64,000 bases of DNA from Prauserella halophila. GTDB taxonomy: Bacteria > Actinomycetota > Actinomycetes > Mycobacteriales > Pseudonocardiaceae. The notes under the pieces were generated by a model, which was not told where the DNA came from, searched no databases, and saw only the letters and a list, made by a program, of their open reading frames with translations. Shown here in pieces: positions 24,390-32,564 of this stretch (its first letter is position 1; every line of letters begins with the position of its first letter). Position numbers and translations under genes: made by a program. The stretch spans positions 120,283 through 184,282 of the forward strand of contig NZ_JAMTCQ010000012.1 of the NCBI RefSeq assembly GCF_024171895.1, given 5' to 3'.

Positions 24390-25541
24390 TCAGCCTCCGT
24401 TCCCGTCGCCGTTACCCGCGCTGCCCGTGTCGCCCGAGCTGCCCGCGTTGCCGGAACCGCCGTTGCCGCTGTCGCCGTCGTTGCCGGAGCCGTTGCCGTT
24501 GCCGGAGTCGCCGTTGTCGCTGCCGGAGTCGCCGTTGCCGGAGCCGCTGTTGCCGGAGTTCTCGCCCGACCCCTGCGACGGGCGCGGTGTCGATGCGGCG
24601 TCCTTCGACACGCTGCCCCGGATCGAGGCCAGGCCGCTGTCGTCTTCCAGGAGCGCGCCGACCTTGCAGTTCACTCGCGTCGAGCCTGCCTGCCAGCTCT
24701 TCTTCCCGAGGGTGTCCCACGCGGTGATCAGGCCCTGTTTCCGCAGGTCGGCGTCGCCCGAGTAGTCGCCAGCGAGCTTGTTGCACCGCTTGTCGAGGAA
24801 CGTGTTCTGGTCCTGCTCCGACGGGAACGCCTCGAACTTCTCGCCCAGGTCGACGACCGCGACCATCTCGTAGGAGTGCCGCTCGGTGCAGTCGACGGGA
24901 TCGCTCGGCGACTTGTCCTCGATGCCGAGGCAGGTGCCCTTCTCCCACACGTCCGACTGGTCGATGTCGGCGGCGGGCTTCTCGAGGGTCTGCAGCGATC
25001 CGCCCGGAGCGGTGCGCTGGAGTCCGCAGTGCAGCCGCCGGTCGCCCGAGTCCCACTGCTGGTCGTCCGGTTGCAACAGGCCGAGGTTGAGCTTGCCCTC
25101 CGGGTCGAGCGGTCCGTCGAGGTATTCGCGCGCCTGCTGACCGCAGCGCTGGGTGGTGAGTGTGCGCCACGTCTCGGCGTCGGGTTGTTGCGCGCCGCGC
25201 GGGTACTCGGCGGAAATGTCGACCGCGCCGATGACCTCGAACAGGTGCGGCTCGCTGCAGTCGACGGTGCGGATGTCTCCCGCGTCGGCGGCCCGCCAGG
25301 TCAGGCAGGTGCCCGGAGGGGAACTGAAAGCCTGGTGCCGGGCTTGCGCGGCCGCTTCGGCACGCGCCTCCGTGCGCTCCTGTTCGGTCTCGAATCCCCA
25401 GCCCAGCAGCCACGACAGCGACATCGCCGCGATGGCACCCGCGAACACGCCCGCGACCAGGACACGGGTACGGCGTGCCGATTTCGTGCGCGCGGGTTTT
25501 TCCGGATGGAACCGGCGGGGCTCTTCGGACATCCATTCCAT
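24390..25541 (-). CDS. Septum-formation-domain membrane protein (Rv3835-like)
   Basis: This 383-residue protein has a basic cytoplasmic N-terminus, one membrane helix (about residues 27-48, LVAGVFAGAIAAMSLSWLLG) and an exported part with two copies of the septum-formation domain (PF13845 type). Each copy has paired cysteines and a CSEPHLFE or CTERHSYE motif: copy one about residues 75-180, copy two about 195-310. The C-terminus is a 65-residue Gly/Ser/Asn/Asp run. The ATG at 25541 is chosen, with ATG 25532 as an alternative. By context (next to the metallopeptidase and close to serS) it is the orthologue of Rv3835. A division or envelope role is inferred from the domain name only. Confidence 0.85.
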   Translation of the reverse strand: MEWMSEEPRRFHPEKPARTKSARRTRVLVAGVFAGAIAAMSLSWLLGWGFETEQERTEARAEAAAQARHQAFSSPPGTCLTWRAADAGDIRTVDCSEPHLFEVIGAVDISAEYPRGAQQPDAETWRTLTTQRCGQQAREYLDGPLDPEGKLNLGLLQPDDQQWDSGDRRLHCGLQRTAPGGSLQTLEKPAADIDQSDVWEKGTCLGIEDKSPSDPVDCTERHSYEMVAVVDLGEKFEAFPSEQDQNTFLDKRCNKLAGDYSGDADLRKQGLITAWDTLGKKSWQAGSTRVNCKVGALLEDDSGLASIRGSVSKDAASTPRPSQGSGENSGNSGSGNGDSGSDNGDSGNGNGSGNDGDSGNGGSGNAGSSGDTGSAGNGDGNGG

Positions 25542-25705
25542 GATGCCTGCTCGTGACCGCGGTTGCGCGTGGGTCGCTAGGGTTGAGGTCGACCTCGGAC
25601 GAGTGGCGGCCCGGCGATCGAGGGCGTGGTCGATGATGTGATCGGCCACGTGAGCCACGACGTGGTGGATGGCCTGGTCGGCTCGGCGGACAACCGGTCC
25701 GGCGA

Positions 25706-25786
25706 GCCCGGCGGACGACCCGGGCGGGACGAACCCCGGGCGGGACGAGCCTCGGGGTGGGACGAACCCGGGGCGGGACGAACGAG
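25706..25786. repeat. Imperfect 16-17 bp tandem repeats in a divergent gap
   Basis: GGGACGA occurs at 25726, 25742, 25759 and 25775, each within a GGGCGGGACGAACCC-like unit, with a weaker copy before. The array ends 25 bases before the start of the YgiB-like gene, so it lies in or just downstream of that gene's promoter. Confidence 0.75.
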
Positions 25787-25811
25787 GTGCCGACATGTGG
25801 AGCCTTCGAGA

Positions 25812-26504
25812 ATGAGCGACGAGAACAACACGCCTGGGGGGCCGCAGGGCCCGTGGCAGGGGCAGCCGCCGGATGGAATGCCGGGTCAGCCGGGGCAACC
25901 GCAGCAGGGCCCGCCCAGTGGGCCCGGGCAGCCGCAGCCTGAGCAGCCGCAGCCCGGACAGCCGGGCCAGATGCGGTACCAGGATCCGTCGACCGCGGCG
26001 CCGCGCGAGCCCACGCTCGCCGAGCAGCGTGCTCGCAAGCAGGCGGCCGTCGCCGAGAAGGAACGCGCCGCCCAGGCCGACCAGGCGAGGCGCGCGGCCG
26101 AGCAGAAGTCCGACACGCGGCGCAAGCTGTTCATCGGCAGTGGTGTCGGACTGGGCCTGGTCGGCCTGGTCGCGGGCTGGTACCTCGTCAAGCCCGAGGA
26201 GACGACGGCGGTCTGCACGACCGCCGACGGCACGGTCGTCGAGAACGACCAGTTCTGCGACGAGGACTACGTCAACAGCCAGGGCGGTCACGTCAGCGGC
26301 GGGTTCATGTTCCTGCCGATGCCCGGCGGTAACATGCAGCAGTACCGCTACAACTACGGCGGCAGCGGCGCGCCTGGCACGAAGGTGCAGGGCGGCACGT
26401 ACAACAAGCCTTCCGGCGCGAACATCACGACCCGCTCCGGCAAGACCGTCCAGCGCGGCGGTTTCGGCGTCAGCGGCGGCAGCTTCGGCAAGAGCGGAGC
26501 CTGA
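25812..26504 (+). CDS. YgiB-like (DUF1190-type) membrane-anchored protein
   Basis: This 230-residue protein has an N-terminal 65-residue Gly/Pro/Gln-rich region, a charged helix (AEQRARKQAAVAEKERAAQA) and one membrane helix (LFIGSGVGLGLVGLVAGWYL, about residues 115-135). A Gly/Tyr/Ser-rich exported tail contains two cysteines. The ending TTRSGKTVQRGGFGVSGGSF resembles the end of E. coli YgiB (TVTRGGFG), and the next two genes match YgiC/YjfC and YjfL, so I infer an actinobacterial counterpart of YgiB/YjfM. The ATG at 25812 has GGAG 9 bases upstream. Function is unknown; an envelope role is likely. Confidence 0.65.
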   Translation: MSDENNTPGGPQGPWQGQPPDGMPGQPGQPQQGPPSGPGQPQPEQPQPGQPGQMRYQDPSTAAPREPTLAEQRARKQAAVAEKERAAQADQARRAAEQKSDTRRKLFIGSGVGLGLVGLVAGWYLVKPEETTAVCTTADGTVVENDQFCDEDYVNSQGGHVSGGFMFLPMPGGNMQQYRYNYGGSGAPGTKVQGGTYNKPSGANITTRSGKTVQRGGFGVSGGSFGKSGA

Positions 26505-26508
26505 CCCC

Positions 26509-27672
26509 GTGCAGCGATCCATGTCCGCGCCCCGACCGAACTGGCAGCAGACCGTCGAGCAGCAGGGTCTCGTGTTCGGTAGCCCGGCCCGCTACGGCGA
26601 CGGCAAGGCTCGGCCCTACTGGGACGAGTCGGTGCACTACGTCCTCCCGATGGACGAGGTGCTCGCGCTCGAGGCCGACGTCGAGCTGCTCCACTCGATG
26701 TGTCTCGACGCCGTCGACCACGTGGTGACCGCCGAGCGGTACCGCGAGTTCGGACTGCCCGAGTGGCTGTGGCCGCACATCGCCGAGTCGTGGAAGCGCG
26801 GCGACCCACACCTGTACGGCCGGTTCGACCTGCGCTACGACGGCCGCGGCCCCGCCAAACTGCTGGAGTACAACGCCGACACCCCGAGTTCGCTGCTCGA
26901 AGCGGCGATCCTGCAGTGGCACTGGAAGACCGAGGTCTTCCCCGACGCCGACCAGTGGAACTCGCTGCACGAACAGCTCGTGGAGCGCTGGCAGTACGTC
27001 GGCGGGCTGCTGCCGTCGAAGGAAGTGCACTTCACCTGGTCGAGCGCCGACACCAGCGGTGAGGATCACATCACCACGACCTACCTGCAGGAGACCGCCG
27101 CCGAGGCGGGCCTGGACACGGTCGCGCTCGCCATCGAGGAGATCGGCTGGGACCCGCTGTTGAAGCGGTTCGTCGACCTCGAGGAATCGCCCATCGGCAC
27201 GGCCGTGAAGAACTACCCGTGGGAATGGATCGTCGAGGAGGAGTTCGGCCGCTACGCCGCCGAATCGCAGCCGCAGACGCTGTGGGTCGAACCGCTGTGG
27301 AAGACCCTGCTGTCCAACAAGGCGCTGCTCGGCATCCTCTGGGAGAACTATCCCGGGCATCCGAACCTGCTGCCCGCGTTCAACGACCAGCCGGGCCTGC
27401 TGACCGAGTACGTGCGCAAGCCCAAGCTCGGCAGGGAGGGCGCGAACGTGCAGATCGTCGCGCCCGGTTACGAGACCGAGACCGCGGGTGTCTACGGCGC
27501 CGAGGGCTACACCTTCCAGGCGTTCGACCCGCTGCCCGAGTTCGACGGCTACCGGCCCGCACTGGGGGCCTGGATGGTCGGCGACAATGCGGCGGGCCTG
27601 GGGATCCGCGAGACCGCGGGGCTGGTCACCGACGACGGCGCCGCGTTCGTCCCGCACCGCATCTCCGAGTGA
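26509..27672 (+). CDS. Glutathionylspermidine-synthase-like ATP-grasp protein (YgiC/YjfC type)
   Basis: This 387-residue protein belongs to the synthetase half of the glutathionylspermidine synthase family (ATP-grasp C-N ligase). Conserved features are RFDLRYDGRGPAKLLEYNAD, TPSSLLEAAILQWHW, WENYPGHPNLLPAFND and the ATP-binding stretch VRKPKLGREGANVQIV. The amidase domain of true GspSA is missing, as in E. coli YgiC. Actinomycetes do not make glutathione or trypanothione, so the substrate is probably a different amine or peptide. The GTG at 26509 (GGAG 9 bases upstream) is preferred to ATG 26521. It sits in an operon with the YgiB-like and DUF350 genes. Confidence 0.88.
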   Translation: MQRSMSAPRPNWQQTVEQQGLVFGSPARYGDGKARPYWDESVHYVLPMDEVLALEADVELLHSMCLDAVDHVVTAERYREFGLPEWLWPHIAESWKRGDPHLYGRFDLRYDGRGPAKLLEYNADTPSSLLEAAILQWHWKTEVFPDADQWNSLHEQLVERWQYVGGLLPSKEVHFTWSSADTSGEDHITTTYLQETAAEAGLDTVALAIEEIGWDPLLKRFVDLEESPIGTAVKNYPWEWIVEEEFGRYAAESQPQTLWVEPLWKTLLSNKALLGILWENYPGHPNLLPAFNDQPGLLTEYVRKPKLGREGANVQIVAPGYETETAGVYGAEGYTFQAFDPLPEFDGYRPALGAWMVGDNAAGLGIRETAGLVTDDGAAFVPHRISE

Positions 27673-27769
27673 CCACCGGCGAGCACCACCACATCCGGCG
27701 ACAAGCAGCGCCGGTTCCCGGCCCCGGCCGGGCCGGCCTTTCCGATACTCGAGCAAGGGAGAGTTCCAC

Positions 27770-28216
27770 GTGAACGTCGCACTGTCCGAAGGCTTCTTCG
27801 GGGACATCGCCTGGGGCATCGGCGCGATCGCGCTGTACGCGATCGTCGGCCTGCTGCTGATGTTCATCGGCTTCTACGCGATCGACTTCACCACACCCGG
27901 CAAGTTGTCGGAGCTGGTGCGCAGCGGCCTGCCGAACGCCGTGATCGTCACCTCGTCGGGACTGCTGTCGATGGCGTTCATCGTCGTCGTCGCGATCTGG
28001 GCCTCGACCGGTGACCTCGCCGAGGGGCTGATCATGTCGCTCGTGTTCGGGTTCGTCGGCATCGTGGTGCAGGTCGCCGCGGTGCGCGTGCTCGAGTTCG
28101 CGACCCGCATCGACGTCCGCTCGACCATCGAGAGCGAGCGGTACGCGCCCGCGAGCCTGGTCGTGGCGGCCGCTCACCTGGCGCTCGGTCTCGTGGTGGC
28201 CGTCGCCATCTCGTGA
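27770..28216 (+). CDS. DUF350 membrane protein (YjfL type)
   Basis: This 148-residue protein has four membrane helices in two DUF350 repeats (IGAIALYAIVGLLLMFIGF and LIMSLVFGFVGIVVQVAAV among them). The acidic/Thr motif YAIDFTTPGKL follows the first repeat. DUF350 proteins accompany YgiB/YgiC-like ATP-grasp genes in many phyla. Function is unknown, with a role in membrane stress or a small transporter suggested by context only. The GTG at 27770 has AGGGAGAG 6 bases upstream. It is the last gene of the operon, followed by a strong hairpin. Confidence 0.85.
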   Translation: MNVALSEGFFGDIAWGIGAIALYAIVGLLLMFIGFYAIDFTTPGKLSELVRSGLPNAVIVTSSGLLSMAFIVVVAIWASTGDLAEGLIMSLVFGFVGIVVQVAAVRVLEFATRIDVRSTIESERYAPASLVVAAAHLALGLVVAVAIS

Positions 28217-28226
28217 CGTTCCACCG

Positions 28227-28257
28227 GGCCGGGCGCCGTGGTTCCGTGCGCCCGGCC
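28227..28257 (+). terminator. Hairpin terminator of the YgiB-YgiC-DUF350 operon
   Basis: GGCCGGGCGC at 28227-28236 and GCGCCCGGCC at 28248-28257 form a perfect 10-bp stem with an 11-base loop, starting 11 bases after the DUF350 stop. Confidence 0.75.
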
Positions 28258-28365
28258 GCGGTGGCTCCCGCGGTCGTTCCCGCGGTGGCCCTGTAGTGGC
28301 TCCCGTGGTCGCGGACCGGCGGAAACGTTCTCGAGACCCGACCGTCTCGTGATCGTTTCGCGGGG

Positions 28366-28393
28366 TTGTCAGGTGCACCTGACGCGCTACGGT
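28366..28393 (+). promoter_or_regulatory. Promoter with embedded 16-bp palindromic operator
   Basis: TTGTCA (28366-28371) and TACGGT (28388-28393) are separated by 16 bases and place the transcription start at about 28400, the GTG of the hydrolase. The perfect palindrome GTCAGGTGCACCTGAC (28368-28383) overlaps the -35 and spacer, an ideal site for a repressor dimer. No local regulator gene is evident next to it. Confidence 0.7.
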
Positions 28394-28399
28394 GGCGGC

Positions 28400-29305
28400 G
28401 TGCGGCTATTGCGGACTCCAGAAGATCGTTTTGAAAACCTTCCCGGCTTCGACCTGCCCGAGCGGTACGCCGAGATCGACAGCCCGGAAAGTGGCATCGT
28501 CCGCATCGGGTACGTCGAGGCGGGACCCGCCGACGGCCCGGTCGTGCTGTTGTTGCACGGCGAGCCGAGCTGGTCGTATCTGTACCGGAAGATGCTTCCG
28601 GTGCTCGCCGACGCCGGGGTGCGCGCGATCGCGCCCGACCTGGTCGGCTTCGGCCGTTCGGACAAGCCCGCCGACGTCGCCGACCACACGTACGCCGCGC
28701 ACGTCGAGTGGATGCGCGCGTTCGCCTTCGACGTGCTGGACCTGCGTGACGTCACGCTCGTCGGCCAGGACTGGGGCGGGCTGATCGGACTGCGTCTCGT
28801 CGCCGAGCACCCCGAGCGCTTCGCCGGCGTCGTGCCGGCCAACACCGGACTGCCGACCGGTGACGAGGGAATGCCCGACGTCTGGTGGTCGTTCCACGAC
28901 GCCGTCGAGAAGGCGCAGGTGCTCGACATCGGCCGGTTCGTGCAGTCCGGCTGTGTCACGAAGCTGACCGACGAGGAACGGGAAGCCTACGACGCGCCGT
29001 TCCCGAACGAGATGTACAAGGCCGGTCCGCGCGCGATGCCCTCGCTCGTGCCGACCATGCCCGACGATCCGGCGACGGAGGCCAACCGGGCGGCACGCGC
29101 CACGCTGGGCAAACTGTCGATCCCGATGCTGGTCGCGTTCTCCGATAACGACCCGATCACCGCGGGCATGCGCCCCGTGCTGGAGCGGCTGCCGGGCGCG
29201 GCGGACCGCGAGCACCCGACGATCACCGACGCGGGCCACTTCCTTCAGGAGGACGCGGGGCCCCGGCTCGCGGCGGAGATCGCGAGCTTCGTCCGCTCCC
29301 TGTAA
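28400..29305 (+). CDS. Haloalkane-dehalogenase-like alpha/beta hydrolase
   Basis: This 301-residue alpha/beta hydrolase resembles haloalkane dehalogenases, which hydrolyse carbon-halogen bonds. The oxyanion motif HGEPSWSYLYR includes the Glu/Trp typical of this subfamily. The nucleophile is the Asp of VGQDWGGLIGL, and the base is the His of ITDAGHFLQED. The cap domain spans about residues 150-220. The residues fit the HLD-I subfamily; activity on halides should be tested because epoxide hydrolases share the Asp nucleophile. The start GTG 28400 coincides with the predicted transcription start, so the message is probably leaderless and repressor-controlled. Confidence 0.8.
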   Translation: MRLLRTPEDRFENLPGFDLPERYAEIDSPESGIVRIGYVEAGPADGPVVLLLHGEPSWSYLYRKMLPVLADAGVRAIAPDLVGFGRSDKPADVADHTYAAHVEWMRAFAFDVLDLRDVTLVGQDWGGLIGLRLVAEHPERFAGVVPANTGLPTGDEGMPDVWWSFHDAVEKAQVLDIGRFVQSGCVTKLTDEEREAYDAPFPNEMYKAGPRAMPSLVPTMPDDPATEANRAARATLGKLSIPMLVAFSDNDPITAGMRPVLERLPGAADREHPTITDAGHFLQEDAGPRLAAEIASFVRSL

Positions 29306-29453
29306 CCCTGCCCGCCCCCGTAACCCCTGGGCGCGTGTTCTGCACTCGTGTCGCGGCCTCCGGGGCTCGGTCGTTCCCGAACGGTGACGCGCTCCGCCTC
29401 CGTGGTCGTGCCTCGTCGGAGATCCGCCGGCCGGGCCGTCTACCCTCAGGGGC

Positions 29454-30722
29454 GTGATCGACCTCAGGACTCTGCGTGAAGACCCGGACCAGGTACGCGC
29501 CTCGCAGCGAGCTCGCGGCGAGGATCAGGGCGTCGTCGACCGGCTGCTGTCCCTCGACGCCGAACGCAGGTCCGCGATCGCGACGGCCGACCAGCTGCGC
29601 GCCGAGCACAAGGCCCTCGGCAAGCAGATCGGCAAGGCCTCCGGCGACGAGCGGGAGGCGCTGCTGGCCAAGGGCAAGGAGCTCGCCGCGCAGGTCAAGG
29701 AGGCCGAGGCCGAGCAGTCCCGCGCGAGTGACGAGTTCGAGCAGCTGCACCGCGCGGTGCCGAACCTGATCATCGAGGGCGTCCCTGCCGGGGGCGAGGA
29801 CGACTTCGAGGTGCTCAAGCACGTCGGCACGCCGCGCGAGTTCGACTTCACCCCGCGCGATCACCTCGACCTCGGCGAGCGCCTCGGCGCGATCGACATG
29901 GAGCGGGGCGCGAAGGTGTCGGGCGCCCGGTTCTACTTCCTCACCGGGGTCGGTGCGCAGCTGCAACTCGCGCTGCTGAACATGGCCGCGGCGCAGGCGG
30001 GCGCCACCGGGTTCGAGCTCGTGATCCCGCCGGTGCTGGTGCGCCCGGAGATCATGGGCGGCACCGGGTTCCTCGGCGCTCACGCCGACGAGGTCTACAA
30101 CCTCGGCGAGGACGACCTGTACCTGGTCGGCACGTCGGAGGTGCCGCTGGCCGGCTACCACTCCGACGAGATCATCGACCTGGGCAAGGGCTCGAAGCGC
30201 TACGCCGGCTGGTCGACGTGTTTCCGCCGCGAGGCAGGGTCGTACGGCAAGGACACGCGCGGCATCCTCCGCGTGCACCAGTTCGACAAGATCGAGATGT
30301 TCGCCTACTGCAAGCCCGAGGACGCCGAGGCCGAGCACGAGAAGCTGCTGGCGTTCGAGGAGGACATGCTCGCCAAGATCGAGGTGCCGTACCGCGTGAT
30401 CGACACCGCGGCAGGCGACCTCGGCACGAGCGCGGCGCGCAAGTACGACTGCGAGGCCTGGGTGCCGACGCAGGAGACGTACCGGGAGCTGACGTCGACG
30501 TCGAACTGCACGACGTTCCAGGCGCGCAGGCTCGGCGTGCGCTACCGCGACGCGGGCGGCAAGCCGCAGACCGTGGCCACGCTCAACGGCACCCTCGCCA
30601 CGACGCGGTGGCTCGTGGCGATCCTGGAGAACCACCAGCTCGCCGACGGTTCCGTGCGCGTGCCCGAGGCGATGCGCCCGTTCCTAGGCGGCCGTGAGGT
30701 CCTCTCCCCGGTCGGCGAATAG
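29454..30722 (+). CDS. serS: Seryl-tRNA synthetase
   Basis: SerS charges tRNA-Ser with serine. The 422-residue class II synthetase has an N-terminal two-helix coiled-coil arm (about residues 25-105) that binds the long variable arm of tRNA-Ser. Motif 2 reads [20 protein letters not shown], and motif 3 is in the C-terminal [18 protein letters not shown]. The GTG at 29454 follows TACCCT (29441-29446) by 7 bases without an SD, suggesting a leaderless message. The 3' end overlaps the opposite-strand truncated maleate-isomerase-like frame by 39 bases. Confidence 0.97.
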   Translation: MIDLRTLREDPDQVRASQRARGEDQGVVDRLLSLDAERRSAIATADQLRAEHKALGKQIGKASGDEREALLAKGKELAAQVKEAEAEQSRASDEFEQLHRAVPNLIIEGVPAGGEDDFEVLKHVGTPREFDFTPRDHLDLGERLGAIDMERGAKVSGARFYFLTGVGAQLQLALLNMAAAQAGATGFELVIPPVLVRPEIMGGTGFLGAHADEVYNLGEDDLYLVGTSEVPLAGYHSDEIIDLGKGSKRYAGWSTCFRREAGSYGKDTRGILRVHQFDKIEMFAYCKPEDAEAEHEKLLAFEEDMLAKIEVPYRVIDTAAGDLGTSAARKYDCEAWVPTQETYRELTSTSNCTTFQARRLGVRYRDAGGKPQTVATLNGTLATTRWLVAILENHQLADGSVRVPEAMRPFLGGREVLSPVGE

Positions 30723-31082
30723 CGCACCGGGCGCGCCCGCGTCGAGCATCGCGGTGACGATCGCGGCCTCGCTCGCGGCCTCGCCTGCGGCACCGTCGAT
30801 GAAGCTTCCGGAGCTGCACGAGTACGCGACGGAAGCCGGTTCCGGGGCGAGGACGTCGCGGGTCGCCGTGCGGACATCGTGGGGATCGCTGAGTGCGGCC
30901 GCCAGCTCCACCGATACCGGGTCCGGCAGGTACGGCAGGCGCGTGGCGTACAGGTCGACGTGGCCGGGCAGCCATCGCCACAGTTCGCGGTCGAGGGCGA
31001 AGTCGAACGGCACCACGAGCCCGATGCCCGTGAGCGTGGGCTCGGCCGGTCGGATCACGCAGTCATCGGACACGGAATTCAC
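30684..31082 (-). CDS. Truncated Asp/Glu racemase / maleate isomerase-like protein
   Basis: The 132-residue frame matches only the first half of the Asp/Glu-racemase fold used by maleate isomerases and arylmalonate decarboxylases (usual length about 240-250). Landmarks are [23 protein letters not shown], split over the first strand and helix, and [14 protein letters not shown] carrying the first catalytic cysteine. The second half with the second cysteine is missing, because the frame runs into the serS 3' end and stops there. It may be a remnant left by a rearrangement next to serS, or a minimal domain. The GTG at 31082 is the first start, with GTG 31073 as an alternative. Confidence 0.6.
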   Translation of the reverse strand: MNSVSDDCVIRPAEPTLTGIGLVVPFDFALDRELWRWLPGHVDLYATRLPYLPDPVSVELAAALSDPHDVRTATRDVLAPEPASVAYSCSSGSFIDGAAGEAASEAAIVTAMLDAGAPGALFADRGEDLTAA

Positions 31083-31159
31083 GGCAGGGCCGCGCAGGCG
31101 TGCGTGTGAGTGAAACGGCGGAAATCGTCACCCGGGCAGGCGGTGGCGGATCTCGGCCG

Positions 31160-31264
31160 GTGCCGTACCGGTGGGTGCCGTGCCGGTGGGTGCGGAGCCG
31201 GCCGGTGTCGTACCGGTGGACGCCTGGTCGGCGGGTGCCGGATCGGTGGATGCGGGGCCGGAGC
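31160..31264. repeat. Seven-unit 15-bp tandem repeat
   Basis: Units at 31160, 31175, 31190, 31205, 31220, 31235 and 31250 follow GTGCCGTACCGGTGG with substitutions. The array starts four bases after the stop of the minus-strand LhgO-like gene. Because 15 is a multiple of three, all frames across it stay open as pentapeptide repeats, but no start signal supports translation. Confidence 0.88.
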
Positions 31265-31268
31265 CCGG

Positions 31269-32477
31269 TCAGGTCTCGGTGGTGTCGGCGATGTGGCGGG
31301 CGATCTCCAGTGCGCTCGTGGCAGCAGGGGACGGGGCGTTGAGCACGTGCACCTGACCGGGGGCACGGTCGATGAGGAAGTCGTCGGCGAGCGAACCGTC
31401 CGGCAGCAGCGCCTGCGCACGTACGCCCGCGCCGTGGCGCGCGATGTCGTCCGGTCCGATCGCAGGCACGAGCCGCGCCAGGCTACGGGCGAATCGCCTG
31501 CGGGACAGCGATCGCCGCACCTCGTCGAACCCCACCGGGAACGCGTACCGTCGCGTCAACCGCCACGAACCCGGAAACCGTGCCACGTCCGCGATGTCGC
31601 GTGGCGAGACGTCCCGCCACCGGTACCCCTCGCGGCGCAGCGCCAGCACGGCGTTGGGTCCGGCGTGGACACTCCCGTCGAGCATCCGGGTCAGGTGCAC
31701 GCCGAGGAACGGCAGCGACGGATCGGGCACCGGATAGATCAGTCCGCGCACGAGGTGGCTCTTCTCGGGGCGCAGGGCGTAGTACTCGCCGCGGAACGGC
31801 ACGATCCGTGCCCGCGGGCGCACCCCGGCGAGCTCGGCGACCCGGTCGGCGTGCAGTCCGGCGCAGTTGACGAGCACGTCGGCGCGGAGTGTCTCGGATC
31901 CGGGGCCGCTCGCGGAATTCGTCTCCGTCGCGACGTCGACGCCGCCGCCGCTGCGCGGGCGAATCGCCACCGCCCGCGTGCCGAGCCGCAGGTCGGCCCC
32001 GGAATCGGCCGACAGTCGCGCGAGCGCCGCGCACACCGCGGGGAAGTCGATGATGCCGGTCGTCTCGACGCGCAACGCCTCGACGCACGTCACCTCGGGT
32101 TCGTACTCACGTGCCTGCGCAGGGCCGATCAGCCGCGCAGGCACGCCGTTGGCCTGTGCCCGCTCGGCGAGGACGTGCAGGGCTGCACGTTCGGCCGGTT
32201 GCGTGGCCACGACGAGTTTGCCGCAGACCTCGGCGCCCGCGCCGTGTTCACGGGCGAACGCGAGGACGGACCGGTTGCCCGCCACCGACATCCGTGCCTT
32301 GCGCGAGCCCGGCTTGTAGTACAGGCCCGCGTGGACGACGTTCGAGTTGTTGCCCGTCTGGTGGGCCGCCCAGTGCTGCTCCTTCTCGAGCAACGTCACG
32401 CCGTCGCCGCGCAGGGTCAGCTCACGCGCGACCGCGAGGCCGAGGATACCGCCGCCGATGACCACAACCCGCCGCAT
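31269..32477 (-). CDS. lhgO: L-2-hydroxyglutarate oxidase-like FAD enzyme
   Basis: This 402-residue protein is a DAO-family flavoenzyme. The FAD-binding GxGxxG reads VVIGGGILGLAVARELT at the N-terminus. The LhgO signature HQTGNNSNVVHAGLYYKPGS follows, along with late conserved parts VNCAGLHADRVAELAG and GVRAQALLPDGSLADDF. LhgO oxidises L-2-hydroxyglutarate to 2-oxoglutarate, passing electrons to quinone. The ATG at 32477 is preferred to the upstream GTG-type start because the family begins at MRRVVVIGGG. It lies 87 bases downstream of the ABC permease on the same strand. Confidence 0.85.
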   Translation of the reverse strand: MRRVVVIGGGILGLAVARELTLRGDGVTLLEKEQHWAAHQTGNNSNVVHAGLYYKPGSRKARMSVAGNRSVLAFAREHGAGAEVCGKLVVATQPAERAALHVLAERAQANGVPARLIGPAQAREYEPEVTCVEALRVETTGIIDFPAVCAALARLSADSGADLRLGTRAVAIRPRSGGGVDVATETNSASGPGSETLRADVLVNCAGLHADRVAELAGVRPRARIVPFRGEYYALRPEKSHLVRGLIYPVPDPSLPFLGVHLTRMLDGSVHAGPNAVLALRREGYRWRDVSPRDIADVARFPGSWRLTRRYAFPVGFDEVRRSLSRRRFARSLARLVPAIGPDDIARHGAGVRAQALLPDGSLADDFLIDRAPGQVHVLNAPSPAATSALEIARHIADTTET

Positions 32478-32512
32478 GACCGACGACGGTAACGCCTCGC
32501 GCGCGACGGTCA

Positions 32513-32538
32513 CCGGCTCCCGGCTCCCGGCTCCCGGC
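32513..32538. repeat. Three-unit 8-bp repeat CGGCTCCC
   Basis: Three consecutive CGGCTCCC octamers lie in the 87-base gap between the permease 3' end and the LhgO-like gene start. Confidence 0.6.
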
Positions 32539-32564
32539 GACCGGCGCCGATGCGGTGCCGCCGA

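Noticed and set aside
31110-32492. 460-codon plus-strand frame opposite the LhgO-like gene
   Set aside because: It has no motif, its composition mirrors the antisense of the flavoenzyme, and it crosses the 15-bp repeat array.
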